Shown: in pieces, positions 1-7,224 of the stretch | How the letters are laid out: each line of letters opens with the position of its first letter | How positions within the stretch are numbered: the stretch's first letter is position 1 | Assembly: GCA_043789035.1 (NCBI GenBank) | Contig: JAYWIG010000096.1 | Location: 1-14,693 of the forward strand | DNA: 14,693 nucleotides | Source of the DNA: JAYWIG01 sp043789035 | Lineage (GTDB): Bacteria; Pseudomonadota; Gammaproteobacteria; Burkholderiales; Burkholderiaceae_E | Direction of reading: 5' to 3' | Notes under the pieces: model-generated | What the model was told of the DNA's origin: nothing | What the model saw: only the letters and a program-made list of their open reading frames with translations | The model's database searches: none | Made by a program: the position numbers and the translations under genes

Positions 1-135
1 ACTATTCCACACCGCGAAACTGACGTGAATCTTTCCGAAGGTCATATTGTTACCCAGAAAAATGTGCCCGGCACCGAAACATTAGTTACACTTCAGCGTA
101 ACGCCCTCAAACCACAGAGAACTACAAACGCTTAG
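1..135 (+). CDS. 3' end of an unrecognised upstream gene (partial)
   Basis: Frame 1 is open from the first base to a TAG at 133-135 and gives 44 C-terminal residues, beginning TIPHRETDVNLSEGH and ending QRTTNA. The other two plus-strand frames stop within the first 30 bases, so this is the only candidate for a coding tail. The stop lies 4 nt before the first ATG of the next gene, so the two are probably co-transcribed and perhaps translationally coupled. The fragment shows no motif I recognise and I assign no function. It could also be a chance open frame, since 44 codons is short. Confidence 0.5.
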   Translation, partial: TIPHRETDVNLSEGHIVTQKNVPGTETLVTLQRNALKPQRTTNA

Positions 136-139
136 GGAA

Positions 140-1816
140 ATGATGTACACGACTGCTCCGCCAATAACAGTTTTTACCGCTAAAAAAATCATTACGATGA
201 ACCCGAGACAACCCATCGCCCATGCGGTTGCGGTGCGAGATGGCAGAATTTTAGGTGTTGGCTCGGTAGAAGAATTGGCATTGTGGGGCGAATACAGGTT
301 AGATCAAAGCTTTGCCAACAACATTCTTATGCCAGGGATGGTCGAAGGGCACTGCCATTTGAAAGAAGGAGCTATGTGGCAATGGGTTTACCTAGGCTGG
401 TTTGATCGAAAAGACCCAGACGGAAAAGTATGGCCTGGGATAAGATCAATGCAAGCTGTCGTTAATCGCTTGCTCGAAGCCGATACAAAAATGCGCACAG
501 CAGGTAAGGCGGCCACGGACCCACTTTGCTGCTGGGGTTTCGACCCGATTTACTTTGGCGGTGAACGCATGACGGTCGAGCATTTATCGCCAGTAATAAG
601 GCCGGTGCTAATCACGCATGCGAATGGGCACTTGATGAATGTTAATCAAACCGTGCTGACTACCTGCGGTATTACGAACGCAACTGATGTTGAAGGTGTT
701 GTGAAATTTGATGCAGAGGCAACCCATGCGGGTGAACCGACTGGTGAACTACAAGAACCTGCGGCTATGTATTTGGTTTTACGCAAAATTGAAGGAGCGA
801 ACCTACTTAGCCCCATGACTGAAGAAGGCATGCATAACTTCGGGCGCATCGCTTGTGCCCATGGAGTGACTAGCGCTACCGATTTAGTGAATGCACTCGA
901 AGAAGGAGATATTGAAGTTCTTGAACGCAGTACGGCTCGAGACGATTTCCCGGTGCGAATTTTCCCAGCCTTTCGCGCTTATCTCGGCGTGAATGGCGCA
1001 CACAATGGCGCTAAGCACGTAGTCGATTTAAAAAAGCGTAGCACCGAGAAACTAGGCTACGGCTTAGTGAAAATGATGCTCGACGGTTCCATTCAAGGAT
1101 TCTCTGCACGTATGCGTTGGCCCGGCCACTTCAATGGCGCACCCAATGGCATCTGGGTCACCGACCCTAAGCAGTATGAGGCTGACTTCGAGACATATCA
1201 CAAAGCCGGCTTAACAATTCATACACATACCAATGGCGACCAAGCGTCTGAAGTTGCTATTAACGCGATTGAACGAATCCTCACACGCGCACCGAGGCCT
1301 GGCCATAGACATACCTTGCAACACGGCCAAATGATTGACGCACCCTTATTTGCTCGCATGGCCGAACTTGGCTTAGCGGTAAACCTATTCGCCAATCATC
1401 TCTGGTATTGGGGCGATCAACACTATGAAATGACCATGGGGCCTGATCGTGCAAATCGCTTAGATGCTTGTAGAAGCGCTATAGATGCCGGTGTACCTTT
1501 AGGCATTCACTCTGATGCCCCAGTCACGCCACTAGGCCCCTTATTCACAGCTTGGTGCGCAGTGAATCGAATTACCCCTAAAGGCCGTACTCTCGGAAAA
1601 ACACAACGAATTAGCGTGATGGAAGCACTACATGCAGTCACTTTGGGGCCAGCTTGGACATTAAAGATGGATCATTTAATTGGCAGCATCGAGTGCGGGA
1701 AATATGCTGACTTTGCTGTGTTAAACGATGACCCTCTTGAAACCGCGCCTGAAAACCTTAAAGACGTTTCCGTCGCCGGCACGGTGCTGAGTGGCAAAGT
1801 ATTTATGACAAGCTAA
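140..1816 (+). CDS. YtcJ-like metal-dependent amidohydrolase (amidohydrolase family 3)
   Basis: A 558-residue cytoplasmic enzyme of the amidohydrolase superfamily, YtcJ/amidohydrolase-3 branch, expected to hydrolyse an amide, N-formyl or cyclic C-N bond with one or two bound metals. Visible signatures are the N-terminal small beta domain, then the strand-1 metal motif HCH (H71, H73) after MPGMVEG, the KMMLDGSIQG segment with the candidate bridging lysine K311, HTHTNGD (H361/H363), RHTLQHG (H391/H395) and the strand-8 GIHSDAP motif (H457, D459). The length is normal for the family. The start is ambiguous: there are two consecutive ATGs at 140 and 143, and the purine run AGGGA at 134-138 sits 1 nt from the first and 4 nt from the second, so 143 may be the real start. 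The substrate cannot be read from the sequence. A CobW GTPase follows after 8 nt, suggesting linked metal supply. Confidence 0.9.
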   Translation: MMYTTAPPITVFTAKKIITMNPRQPIAHAVAVRDGRILGVGSVEELALWGEYRLDQSFANNILMPGMVEGHCHLKEGAMWQWVYLGWFDRKDPDGKVWPGIRSMQAVVNRLLEADTKMRTAGKAATDPLCCWGFDPIYFGGERMTVEHLSPVIRPVLITHANGHLMNVNQTVLTTCGITNATDVEGVVKFDAEATHAGEPTGELQEPAAMYLVLRKIEGANLLSPMTEEGMHNFGRIACAHGVTSATDLVNALEEGDIEVLERSTARDDFPVRIFPAFRAYLGVNGAHNGAKHVVDLKKRSTEKLGYGLVKMMLDGSIQGFSARMRWPGHFNGAPNGIWVTDPKQYEADFETYHKAGLTIHTHTNGDQASEVAINAIERILTRAPRPGHRHTLQHGQMIDAPLFARMAELGLAVNLFANHLWYWGDQHYEMTMGPDRANRLDACRSAIDAGVPLGIHSDAPVTPLGPLFTAWCAVNRITPKGRTLGKTQRISVMEALHAVTLGPAWTLKMDHLIGSIECGKYADFAVLNDDPLETAPENLKDVSVAGTVLSGKVFMTS

Positions 1817-1824
1817 GTTCAGCA

Positions 1825-2781
1825 ATGGCGATGCCGCTCACAATTATCGGTGGATTTCTAGGCGCTGGTAAAACCACCCTCCTAAAACATCTGATCGAAA
1901 ATGCTCAAGGCAGGCGCTTAGCATTACTCGTCAACGACTTCGGGCAACTCAATATCGACGCGGCGCTGATCCGCGCCACCGGTGCCGATTCGATTGAACT
2001 GAGCAACGGCTGCGTCTGTTGCAGTTTGGGTGATGATTTACTGACTCAATTAATAAAGTTGGAAAATGAGATCGAAAAGGACATCGGCAAATTCGATCAT
2101 GTGGTGATAGAAGCAAGCGGCGTAGCAGACCCATGGAAAATTGCACAGATCGGTTTGGTGGCGGGCGCTTATCGCTTAGATAGCGTCATAGTTGTGATTG
2201 ATACTCAGGCGATTGATGAACTTCTTGTGGATGAGTTGACCGCAGATTCAGTCATACGGCAACTAGCACGCGCCGATATTGTTTTAGCGAACAAAGCTGA
2301 CTTAAGCTCAGAGGAGCAACGAGGCAAAAGCAAAGCACTTATTGCCAAATACCTTAAGAACCCGCTTTGCCTTTGGGTTGAATCGATTCACGGCAATTTA
2401 GATATTAATTTAGCGCTGGGAGAGTTTTCGTCAACTAGAAGTGTGAAGCAAGGGGATTGGCCAACGCTTTCAATGCGCGATAGAACACCAGCGACAAAAT
2501 TCACGACGCTTAGTTTTACCTGCGCAATAACAAGCCAATCACAAGTACAAGAAACTCTCGGTAAAGTCGCAGCCCAAGCCTGGCGAACCGTGGTACGCGG
2601 CAAAGCCATAATTCAAACATCAGATGGCTGGACGGAATGGCATAAAGTCGGCAAACGGGAAGACTGGGTCACACATCAGGGCAAACGGGAATCTAGTTCG
2701 CACCTTGTGTTGATTGGCATAAACATTGATGACTCGATTACCACTATCCTTCAGCAATCAGGCTGGAAATTAACACCTTGA
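1825..2781 (+). CDS. CobW/COG0523-family metallochaperone GTPase
   Basis: A 318-residue P-loop GTPase of the CobW/COG0523 (G3E) group, whose characterised members insert or traffic metals, often zinc. The Walker A motif GGFLGAGKTT is at residues 9-18. The group's metal-binding CxCC motif is present as NGCVCCSL (C63, C65, C66). The switch/Walker B region reads VIEASGVADP near 94-103, and the guanine-specificity motif NKAD is at 156-159. The C-terminal ~85 residues resemble a short CobW_C domain, without the His-rich stretch seen in many zinc-stress members. The start at 1825 is 8 nt after the amidohydrolase stop; a second in-frame ATG at 1831 would also keep the P-loop, and neither has a strong ribosome-binding site, so coupling to the upstream gene is likely. 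I infer, but cannot show, that it loads metal into the neighbouring amidohydrolase. Confidence 0.92.
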   Translation: MAMPLTIIGGFLGAGKTTLLKHLIENAQGRRLALLVNDFGQLNIDAALIRATGADSIELSNGCVCCSLGDDLLTQLIKLENEIEKDIGKFDHVVIEASGVADPWKIAQIGLVAGAYRLDSVIVVIDTQAIDELLVDELTADSVIRQLARADIVLANKADLSSEEQRGKSKALIAKYLKNPLCLWVESIHGNLDINLALGEFSSTRSVKQGDWPTLSMRDRTPATKFTTLSFTCAITSQSQVQETLGKVAAQAWRTVVRGKAIIQTSDGWTEWHKVGKREDWVTHQGKRESSSHLVLIGINIDDSITTILQQSGWKLTP

Positions 2782-2790
2782 AAGTTTCTC

Positions 2791-2821
2791 AAAAAAAAGG
2801 CCAAGAACAAAAGTCTTGGCC
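2791..2821 (-). terminator. Rho-independent terminator of the minus-strand lipoprotein gene
   Basis: A perfect 8-bp stem (GGCCAAGA at 2799-2806 pairing with TCTTGGCC at 2814-2821) around a 7-nt loop is followed, in minus-strand direction, by eight T residues (A8 at 2791-2798 on the plus strand). It starts 22 nt beyond the TAA of the lipoprotein gene. The plus-strand side has no T tract, so it probably does not terminate the CobW transcript efficiently. Confidence 0.92.
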
Positions 2822-2842
2822 CAGCAAGACCCAGGTGAATTT

Positions 2843-3991
2843 TTAGAACGTACCGGAACCGTTGGCGGTAATAGTTCCTGTGGCGCCGCTAGTTGTGTCG
2901 GCAGCTAAGGTAACGCCGGTGAGCGTTACTGATTTAGCGGCACTGTTGAGAGCTACCTTGCCAGCGCAGGCAGACCCTTTGCAGTTGAATTCCCACTGTT
3001 TTGTATTAATAAGGTTCGAAACCTGGGACTCTGTAAACGTAACGACAGTGCCAGAAGTTTCGATTGTTACGGTCAAAGTCTGAATAACCGAACCAAATGA
3101 ACTAAAGGTAATTGTTTGAATACCCGAACCCGGAATACTCAGCGACTGCCCTACGAGTGCCGAAAATCCAGCACCAGCTGCGCCCGTCAACGTAAACGAA
3201 CTACTGCCCACCAAACCACCTGCCGCAGTCACTCCGGAACTTGTCGCCGCAGCAAACGAATAGGGTGTGCCGGTTGCCGCGAAGTTATAAACGGCAGGTA
3301 GGTTCGCCGCTAACACGGATGCCGCGGCTGAATAAGCGTTCAGAGCTGTTTGAAACGCAGCTTGATTAGCTGGAGTCCACGCTGCCAAGGTAGCGGCTAG
3401 TGTGCCACCGCTCGTTTTCTGATACTGCGCAATTGCACCTAATGCAGCTGCATAAGCATTTGTTGCGGTTGTACCGTTTGCGCCATAGGTTGGTAGCGTA
3501 GTAAGAATATTGGTTGAGCTAAGGCCGCTTTGGGCAGCAATGTTCGCGGCAGATTGGGCAAACGCTGTACTTGAAAGACTAGGCGTCGCACTGACTGCAA
3601 TTGAAGTGAGAGGCGTGACCACGCCGGTGGTAGTACCACCTTGCAAGTTAACGATTGTTTTCAACGGCGTACTCAAGGTCACTGTCGCGCCTGTTGCCTC
3701 ATCCTTGTACGTACCACCAGTTGCTTCAATAATCGCATCACCCGAATAGCTAATGGTCGCGAAAGCGTAGTTGCCGGTGGCATCGCTGGTGACACAAGGC
3801 ACTAGCGTCGTCGTCGCTTTAACGCCAGCTGTGAGGGCAGAAATACACACGGAAGAGCTTCCAACGGGGCCCTTTACAACTTGCCCACTTAACGTAGTGG
3901 CAGTGACTGCGGGAGTACCATCACTTCCACAGGCTACGAGTGCTAATACGATGGGAGAAATGGCAACAAGTGCTACACGATTTGTAATCAT
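2843..3991 (-). CDS. Outer-membrane or periplasmic lipoprotein, Ser/Thr/Ala/Gly-rich, unknown function
   Basis: A 382-residue secreted lipoprotein. The first 20 residues form a signal peptide (MITNR, then a hydrophobic stretch) ending in the lipobox LVAC with the lipidated Cys at 21. GSDG follows; the absence of Asp at +2 favours outer-membrane sorting under the E. coli rule. Residues ~33-115 look like a carboxypeptidase-regulatory-like beta-sandwich: GQVVKGPVGSS, a Cys pair (CIS and PCV), DATGNYAF, then IIEATGGTYKDEATGAT. The middle (about 120-230) is Ala/Ser/Asn-rich and probably helical. The C-terminal part is beta-rich with a second Cys pair, CKGSAC, and ends GTF. A good ribosome-binding site, GAAGGA, lies about 6 nt before the ATG. 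No catalytic motif is visible. The gene is monocistronic and ends at a strong terminator. Confidence 0.85.
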   Translation of the reverse strand: MITNRVALVAISPIVLALVACGSDGTPAVTATTLSGQVVKGPVGSSSVCISALTAGVKATTTLVPCVTSDATGNYAFATISYSGDAIIEATGGTYKDEATGATVTLSTPLKTIVNLQGGTTTGVVTPLTSIAVSATPSLSSTAFAQSAANIAAQSGLSSTNILTTLPTYGANGTTATNAYAAALGAIAQYQKTSGGTLAATLAAWTPANQAAFQTALNAYSAAASVLAANLPAVYNFAATGTPYSFAAATSSGVTAAGGLVGSSSFTLTGAAGAGFSALVGQSLSIPGSGIQTITFSSFGSVIQTLTVTIETSGTVVTFTESQVSNLINTKQWEFNCKGSACAGKVALNSAAKSVTLTGVTLAADTTSGATGTITANGSGTF

Positions 3992-4067
3992 AAGGAATCC
4001 TTCGATGGTTGATCTTGCTTAGGCGTCTACAGCACCCAAGGTTCGAAGGATACGGTTGATAAAAATT

Positions 4068-4159
4068 GTTAACTCACCCTAAAGTATGAGTTGAAAAACC
4101 AGTGTTCATAGAATGGAGTTAAAACGCTACTACAGATAGTTAAGTCACCCATTAGGGTG
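4068..4159. repeat. Short direct and inverted repeats upstream of the lipoprotein gene
   Basis: GTTAACTCACCC at 4068-4079 recurs as GTTAAGTCACCC at 4139-4150 (one mismatch, offset 71 bp). Each copy also takes part in a small dyad: AACTCA (4071-4076) with TGAGTT (4087-4092), and CACCC (4146-4150) with GGGTG (4155-4159). They lie 77-168 bp upstream of the minus-strand lipoprotein start, a plausible place for paired operators. I could not place a convincing -35/-10 pair. Chance cannot be excluded for repeats this short. Confidence 0.35.
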
Positions 4160-4195
4160 GGATCTTCAATTGATTACCTATTCATTGCGTAGAAA

Positions 4196-4405
4196 CTACA
4201 TTTTCTCTAGCGCTGCCTTATAAGCCGACTGCTTCGGTTGCGCCATAACCCGTCTTACGATCAGCTCAAACCGAATAATCGGTAAGGTTTCTAGCCTTAC
4301 ATCGAAGGCACGATGATTGTAAAGCGCCACAAACTCTTTTGTATTCGGTCAGTCTGCTTGGGTACTTTGATCTATGCGGGTAAAGCCTGCGCGTGCCTTC
4401 AGATT
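4196..4405 (-). pseudogene. Internally deleted remnant of an HD-domain protein (inositol-oxygenase/PhnZ-like)
   Basis: Read on the minus strand in one frame, this stretch gives NLKARAGFTRIDQSTQAD, a TGA (4349-4351), then PNTKEFVALYNHRAFDVRL, ETLPIIRFELIVRRVMAQPK and QSAYKAALEKM before a TAG at 4196-4198. The first piece resembles the N-terminus and the second the C-terminus of a family of ~190-residue HD-domain proteins. As I recall it, that family begins with an F(T)xMxxSTxxDW-type motif and ends with YDQxAFDPxYxTLPLxFFEPMVRRVxAQPK. If so, roughly 110-120 residues, including the whole HD metal site, are missing and a stop marks the junction. No proper start codon or ribosome-binding site remains. 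The family assignment is from memory and not checked by search; the alternative is a chance open stretch of ~50 codons. Confidence 0.55.
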
Positions 4406-4451
4406 GTCTCCGTTATAGTGATACTTTCATACTTCCGACTTTAACAAATAC

Positions 4452-5843
4452 ATGCAACAAAATCTACTGATTAAGAATGCCCAATTCGTCGCAACGATGG
4501 ACGAGGATTCGCGCGAGCTGAAAAACACCTCAATCTTGATTGAAGGCGGTCGCTTCAAATGGATAGGCAACAGCGGTGAAGAGCCCGAACTGACAGCAAA
4601 CGTCATCAATGCGCAAGGGCACTTGGTTGTGCCCGGTTTTGTCAATACTCACCACCATATGTACCAAAGCCTTACTCGGGCAATACCCGCGGTACAGAAC
4701 GCTGAGTTGTTTAGCTGGTTAAAAGGCTTGTATCCCATCTGGGCAGGCTTAACGCCAAAGATGGTCTATACATCCACGCAAACTGCGATGGCCGAACTTT
4801 TGCTATCGGGCTGCACCACGTCAAGCGATCATTTATATATCTACCCCAACGGCGTTCGCTTAGACGATTCTATTGAAGCGGCCCAAGAAATTGGTATGCG
4901 TTTTATGGCAACTCGCGGCAGCATGAGTGTTGGGCAAAGCCAAGGCGGCCTGCCACCAGATGCCGTAGTTGAAAAAGAGGATGCGATTCTTAAAAAGACA
5001 CAACGCTTAATTGAAACGCATCATGACGCAAGTTTTGGATCGATGATCAACGTGGCTGTTGCGCCCTGCTCCCCGTTTAGCGTAAGTAGAGATTTGATGA
5101 AAACCTCGGCTGAATTGGCCCGTTCATTCAATGTGCGTTTACACACCCACTTAGCCGAGAACGATCATGACATTGCGTATAGTCGAGAAAAATTCAATCG
5201 AACGCCAGCCCAATATGCCGAAGATCTTGGCTGGTTAGGCAGCGACGTGTGGCATGCCCATTGCGTAAAACTCGATGACGCAGGCATCAGCATGTTCGCT
5301 AAAACAAAAACTGGCATAGCCCATTGCCCTTGCAGCAATATGCGCTTAGCCAGTGGCATTGCGCCCATTCGAAAAATGCTCAATGCGGGTGTTCCCATCG
5401 GGTTAGGTGTGGACGGTAGCGCAAGCAACGACGCTGCACAAATGGTGAACGAAGCTCGGCAGGCCATGCTGCTAGCCCGAGTTGGAAAGGCGTTAGAACC
5501 TTTCGGGTGCGATCATGGCCCTGCGGAGATGACCGCAAGAGATGCTTTACGCCTTGCTACTCGCGGCGGCGCAGAAGTATTAGGTCGGAACGATATCGGA
5601 CAAATAAAAGTCGGCTATTGTGCCGATCTTGCGATGTTCGATTTGCGCACTTTGACATTCGCCGGCGGCGCAGTTCATGATCCGATTGGTAGCTTAATGC
5701 TGTGCGCTAGCCCTCAAGCGGCCCACACTGTGGTCAATGGGAAGGTTGTGGTGAAAGACTATCAGTTAACAACCGTAGAATTAGCGCCTCTCATCGAAAA
5801 ACATAATGCCCTTGCCATTGAGCTTGCGCAAACAACCCACTAA
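4452..5843 (+). CDS. 8-oxoguanine deaminase-like aminohydrolase
   Basis: A 463-residue cytoplasmic metal-dependent deaminase of the AtzB/TrzA/guanine-deaminase branch of the amidohydrolase superfamily. Closest in remembered sequence are bacterial 8-oxoguanine deaminases, which convert 8-oxoguanine to urate and ammonia. Visible are the metal motif NTHHHMYQ (H67/H69) followed by SLTRAIPAVQNAELFSWL, then HTHLAEN (metal H233 and catalytic-type E236), HAHCVKL (268-274), HCPCSNMRLASG and GVDGSASND (metal D321). The C-terminal small domain closes with QIKVGYCADLAMFDL, typical of the superfamily. Hydroxyatrazine-type or other purine/pterin deamination is the main alternative. The leader has no clear Shine-Dalgarno sequence before ATG 4452. 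The stop overlaps the start of a DMT transporter by one base. Confidence 0.88.
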   Translation: MQQNLLIKNAQFVATMDEDSRELKNTSILIEGGRFKWIGNSGEEPELTANVINAQGHLVVPGFVNTHHHMYQSLTRAIPAVQNAELFSWLKGLYPIWAGLTPKMVYTSTQTAMAELLLSGCTTSSDHLYIYPNGVRLDDSIEAAQEIGMRFMATRGSMSVGQSQGGLPPDAVVEKEDAILKKTQRLIETHHDASFGSMINVAVAPCSPFSVSRDLMKTSAELARSFNVRLHTHLAENDHDIAYSREKFNRTPAQYAEDLGWLGSDVWHAHCVKLDDAGISMFAKTKTGIAHCPCSNMRLASGIAPIRKMLNAGVPIGLGVDGSASNDAAQMVNEARQAMLLARVGKALEPFGCDHGPAEMTARDALRLATRGGAEVLGRNDIGQIKVGYCADLAMFDLRTLTFAGGAVHDPIGSLMLCASPQAAHTVVNGKVVVKDYQLTTVELAPLIEKHNALAIELAQTTH

Positions 5844-6688
5844 TGACGCGCATCTATCCTTTTCTATTTGTTTTTCTTTGGAGTACCGGTTTTATAGGTG
5901 CGAAGTATGGGCTGCCACATGCAGAACCGCTTACATTTTTATTAATTCGGTATTTAGCCGTCATTGCACTTATGACGGTGATCGCTTTCGCTTCCAAAGC
6001 GCCTTGGCCAAAGACAAAGGCGCAATGGTTTCATATCGCAGTATCGGGCTTGCTGGTACACGCGATATACCTTGGCGGTGTATTTAGCGCTATCTCGAAA
6101 GGGTTCCCGGCCGGGCTCTCAAGCTTAGTGGTTGGCTTGCAACCATTACTCACCGCCTTTATCGCCGGTTGGGTACTCAAAGAAGCGATTACAGCTCGTC
6201 AGTGGTTTGGCTTAGTGCTCGGGCTTGTCGGCATTGGCCTCGTTTTATCGGGTCGAATCCAGTCCGGACTTAACCTTGACGGTATTGGGTTAGCGCTACT
6301 AGCACTGGTTGGCATAACGGTTGGAACACTTTATCAAAAGCGTTTTTGTGCCGGGCTTGATTGGCGAACCGGTGCTGTCGCACAATTTGTTCCGGCTGCC
6401 ATCGGTACAGCAATTGTTGCTGGGCTAACAGAAAACTTCAAGGTCGAATTCGCACCTTCGTTTATCTTTGCACTGTCATGGTTAGTGCTTGTATTGTCGA
6501 TAGGCGCGATTAGCTTACTAAACTATCTAATTCGCCACGGAACTTCGGTCAACGTTGCGAGTTTGTTTTACTTAGTACCCGCCAGCACAGTGTTAATTGC
6601 TTGGCTAATGTTTGACGAAACTCTCAGCGTGATGGCGCTTATGGGTATGGTGCTCACCATCGCTGGAGTCTACTTGGCACGGAAGTAA
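5843..6688 (+). CDS. EamA-domain drug/metabolite transporter (DMT superfamily)
   Basis: A 281-residue inner-membrane transporter with about ten hydrophobic segments arranged as two EamA repeats, the usual architecture and length for the family. The first repeat begins FLFVFLWSTGFIGAKYGLP and contains the conserved PLTFLLIRY and FPAGLSSLVVGLQPLLTAF segments with KEAITARQWFG. The second runs from about residue 148 and ends with ASLFYLVPASTVLIAWLMF, DETLS and the final helix VLTIAGVYLARK. The start ATG shares its A with the upstream TAA (TAATG at 5841-5845), so translation is probably coupled to the deaminase. That suggests the transporter moves a substrate or product of that enzyme, such as a purine or related base; the direction is not readable from sequence, though most DMT members are exporters. 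Its stop directly abuts the stop of the convergent gene. Confidence 0.9.
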   Translation: MTRIYPFLFVFLWSTGFIGAKYGLPHAEPLTFLLIRYLAVIALMTVIAFASKAPWPKTKAQWFHIAVSGLLVHAIYLGGVFSAISKGFPAGLSSLVVGLQPLLTAFIAGWVLKEAITARQWFGLVLGLVGIGLVLSGRIQSGLNLDGIGLALLALVGITVGTLYQKRFCAGLDWRTGAVAQFVPAAIGTAIVAGLTENFKVEFAPSFIFALSWLVLVLSIGAISLLNYLIRHGTSVNVASLFYLVPASTVLIAWLMFDETLSVMALMGMVLTIAGVYLARK

Positions 6689-7105
6689 TTAGCTTTCGTA
6701 ACGGCCACGAGCAGCTGCAAAGTCACGCATTAAGCGCGGGTCATTTCTAACGGCTTCAACAAACGCGTCTTCATTGGCTTTTTCGCTCCGATAAGCAGCG
6801 TAAGTTGTGAGCCCCGTTTTGATCAGCACCAAAACCGGTGCCACCAATCGGGCCGTAAGCCAGAACCCTAGTACTGCAATTGCGCAAAGCGCTGTCCATT
6901 CGACCGCGAAAGTCGTCTCACCATTTTCAAGCTTGCGGGCTGCAACGGTAACCATAGCCATCACGCCGAAAAGTGCGATGATGTTGGAAGCATCTTTCAC
7001 ATTCGATAGAGATTTGAAGCTACCCGTCAACGAAGACGCCGCTGCCAACATTCGCTCTAAACCTGCATGGGTCGCAACAGGGGTGGTGGTTGAAGATGTA
7101 CTCAT
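6689..7105 (-). CDS. Small membrane protein with two predicted helices, unknown function
   Basis: A 138-residue protein I do not recognise. It has a polar Ser/Thr-rich N-terminus (1-12), an amphipathic region (15-38), a hydrophobic segment at about 41-57 (IIALFGVMAMVTVAA), a short ENGE-containing loop, a second long hydrophobic stretch at about 70-97 (TALCAIAVLGFWLTARLVAP onward) and a charged C-terminal tail containing YRSEKANEDAF and NDPRLMRDF. There is no signal peptide, so both ends are probably cytoplasmic. The ribosome-binding site GAAAGGA lies 7-8 nt before the ATG, which supports a real gene. It is transcribed divergently from a LysR regulator and is a natural candidate target. The TAA at 6689-6691 touches the TAA of the transporter with no base between, so the converging transcripts must overlap or end inside each other's gene. 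Confidence 0.75.
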   Translation of the reverse strand: MSTSSTTTPVATHAGLERMLAAASSLTGSFKSLSNVKDASNIIALFGVMAMVTVAARKLENGETTFAVEWTALCAIAVLGFWLTARLVAPVLVLIKTGLTTYAAYRSEKANEDAFVEAVRNDPRLMRDFAAARGRYES

Positions 7106-7146
7106 GATATTGATCCTTTCAGTGAATCTCTTTTGAAGACAAACGT

Positions 7147-7176
7147 ACTATAGGGCCGCTACAAGTATAGTTCCAA
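7147..7176 (-). promoter_or_regulatory. Candidate sigma-70 promoter for the small membrane protein gene
   Basis: On the minus strand TTGGAA (7171-7176) and TATAGT (7147-7152) are separated by 18 nt, a fair match to -35 and -10. Transcription would start near 7140, leaving a ~35-nt leader with a good ribosome-binding site before the ATG at 7103-7105. A second, slightly upstream pair (TTGGTG and TATAAA, spacing 17) overlaps the palindrome at 7182-7206. Confidence 0.5.
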
Positions 7177-7181
7177 TTTAT

Positions 7182-7206
7182 ATTGGTTATTATTACTATC
7201 ACCAAT
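7182..7206. promoter_or_regulatory. Candidate LysR-type operator (inverted repeat)
   Basis: ATTGGT (7182-7187) and ACCAAT (7201-7206) form a perfect 6-bp dyad with a 13-bp spacer, in the 119-bp gap between the LysR gene and its divergent neighbour. LysR-type regulators usually bind an interrupted dyad in exactly this position and repress their own gene. It ends 18 bp before the LysR start and lies just upstream of the candidate promoter of the divergent gene. The motif is AT-rich, so chance is possible. Confidence 0.5.
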
Positions 7207-7224
7207 GTGAATAGATAACTTACT

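Noticed and set aside
3510..4022. Plus-strand open frames opposite the lipoprotein gene
   Set aside because: They mirror the Ala/Thr/Val-rich codons of the minus-strand gene, which has a signal peptide, lipobox, ribosome-binding site and terminator.
4321..4360. Possible transposase remnant near 4330-4350
   Set aside because: The frame continues into a C-terminal motif that fits an HD-domain family better, and no inverted repeats or target duplication are visible.
5165..5467. 100-codon open frame on the minus strand
   Set aside because: It lies wholly inside the deaminase gene, whose motifs are intact in the other strand; the translation has no recognisable domain.
5806..6087. Plus-strand 93-codon frame across the deaminase-transporter junction
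   Set aside because: It overlaps both genes out of frame; the transporter frame gives ten membrane segments and a TAATG start.
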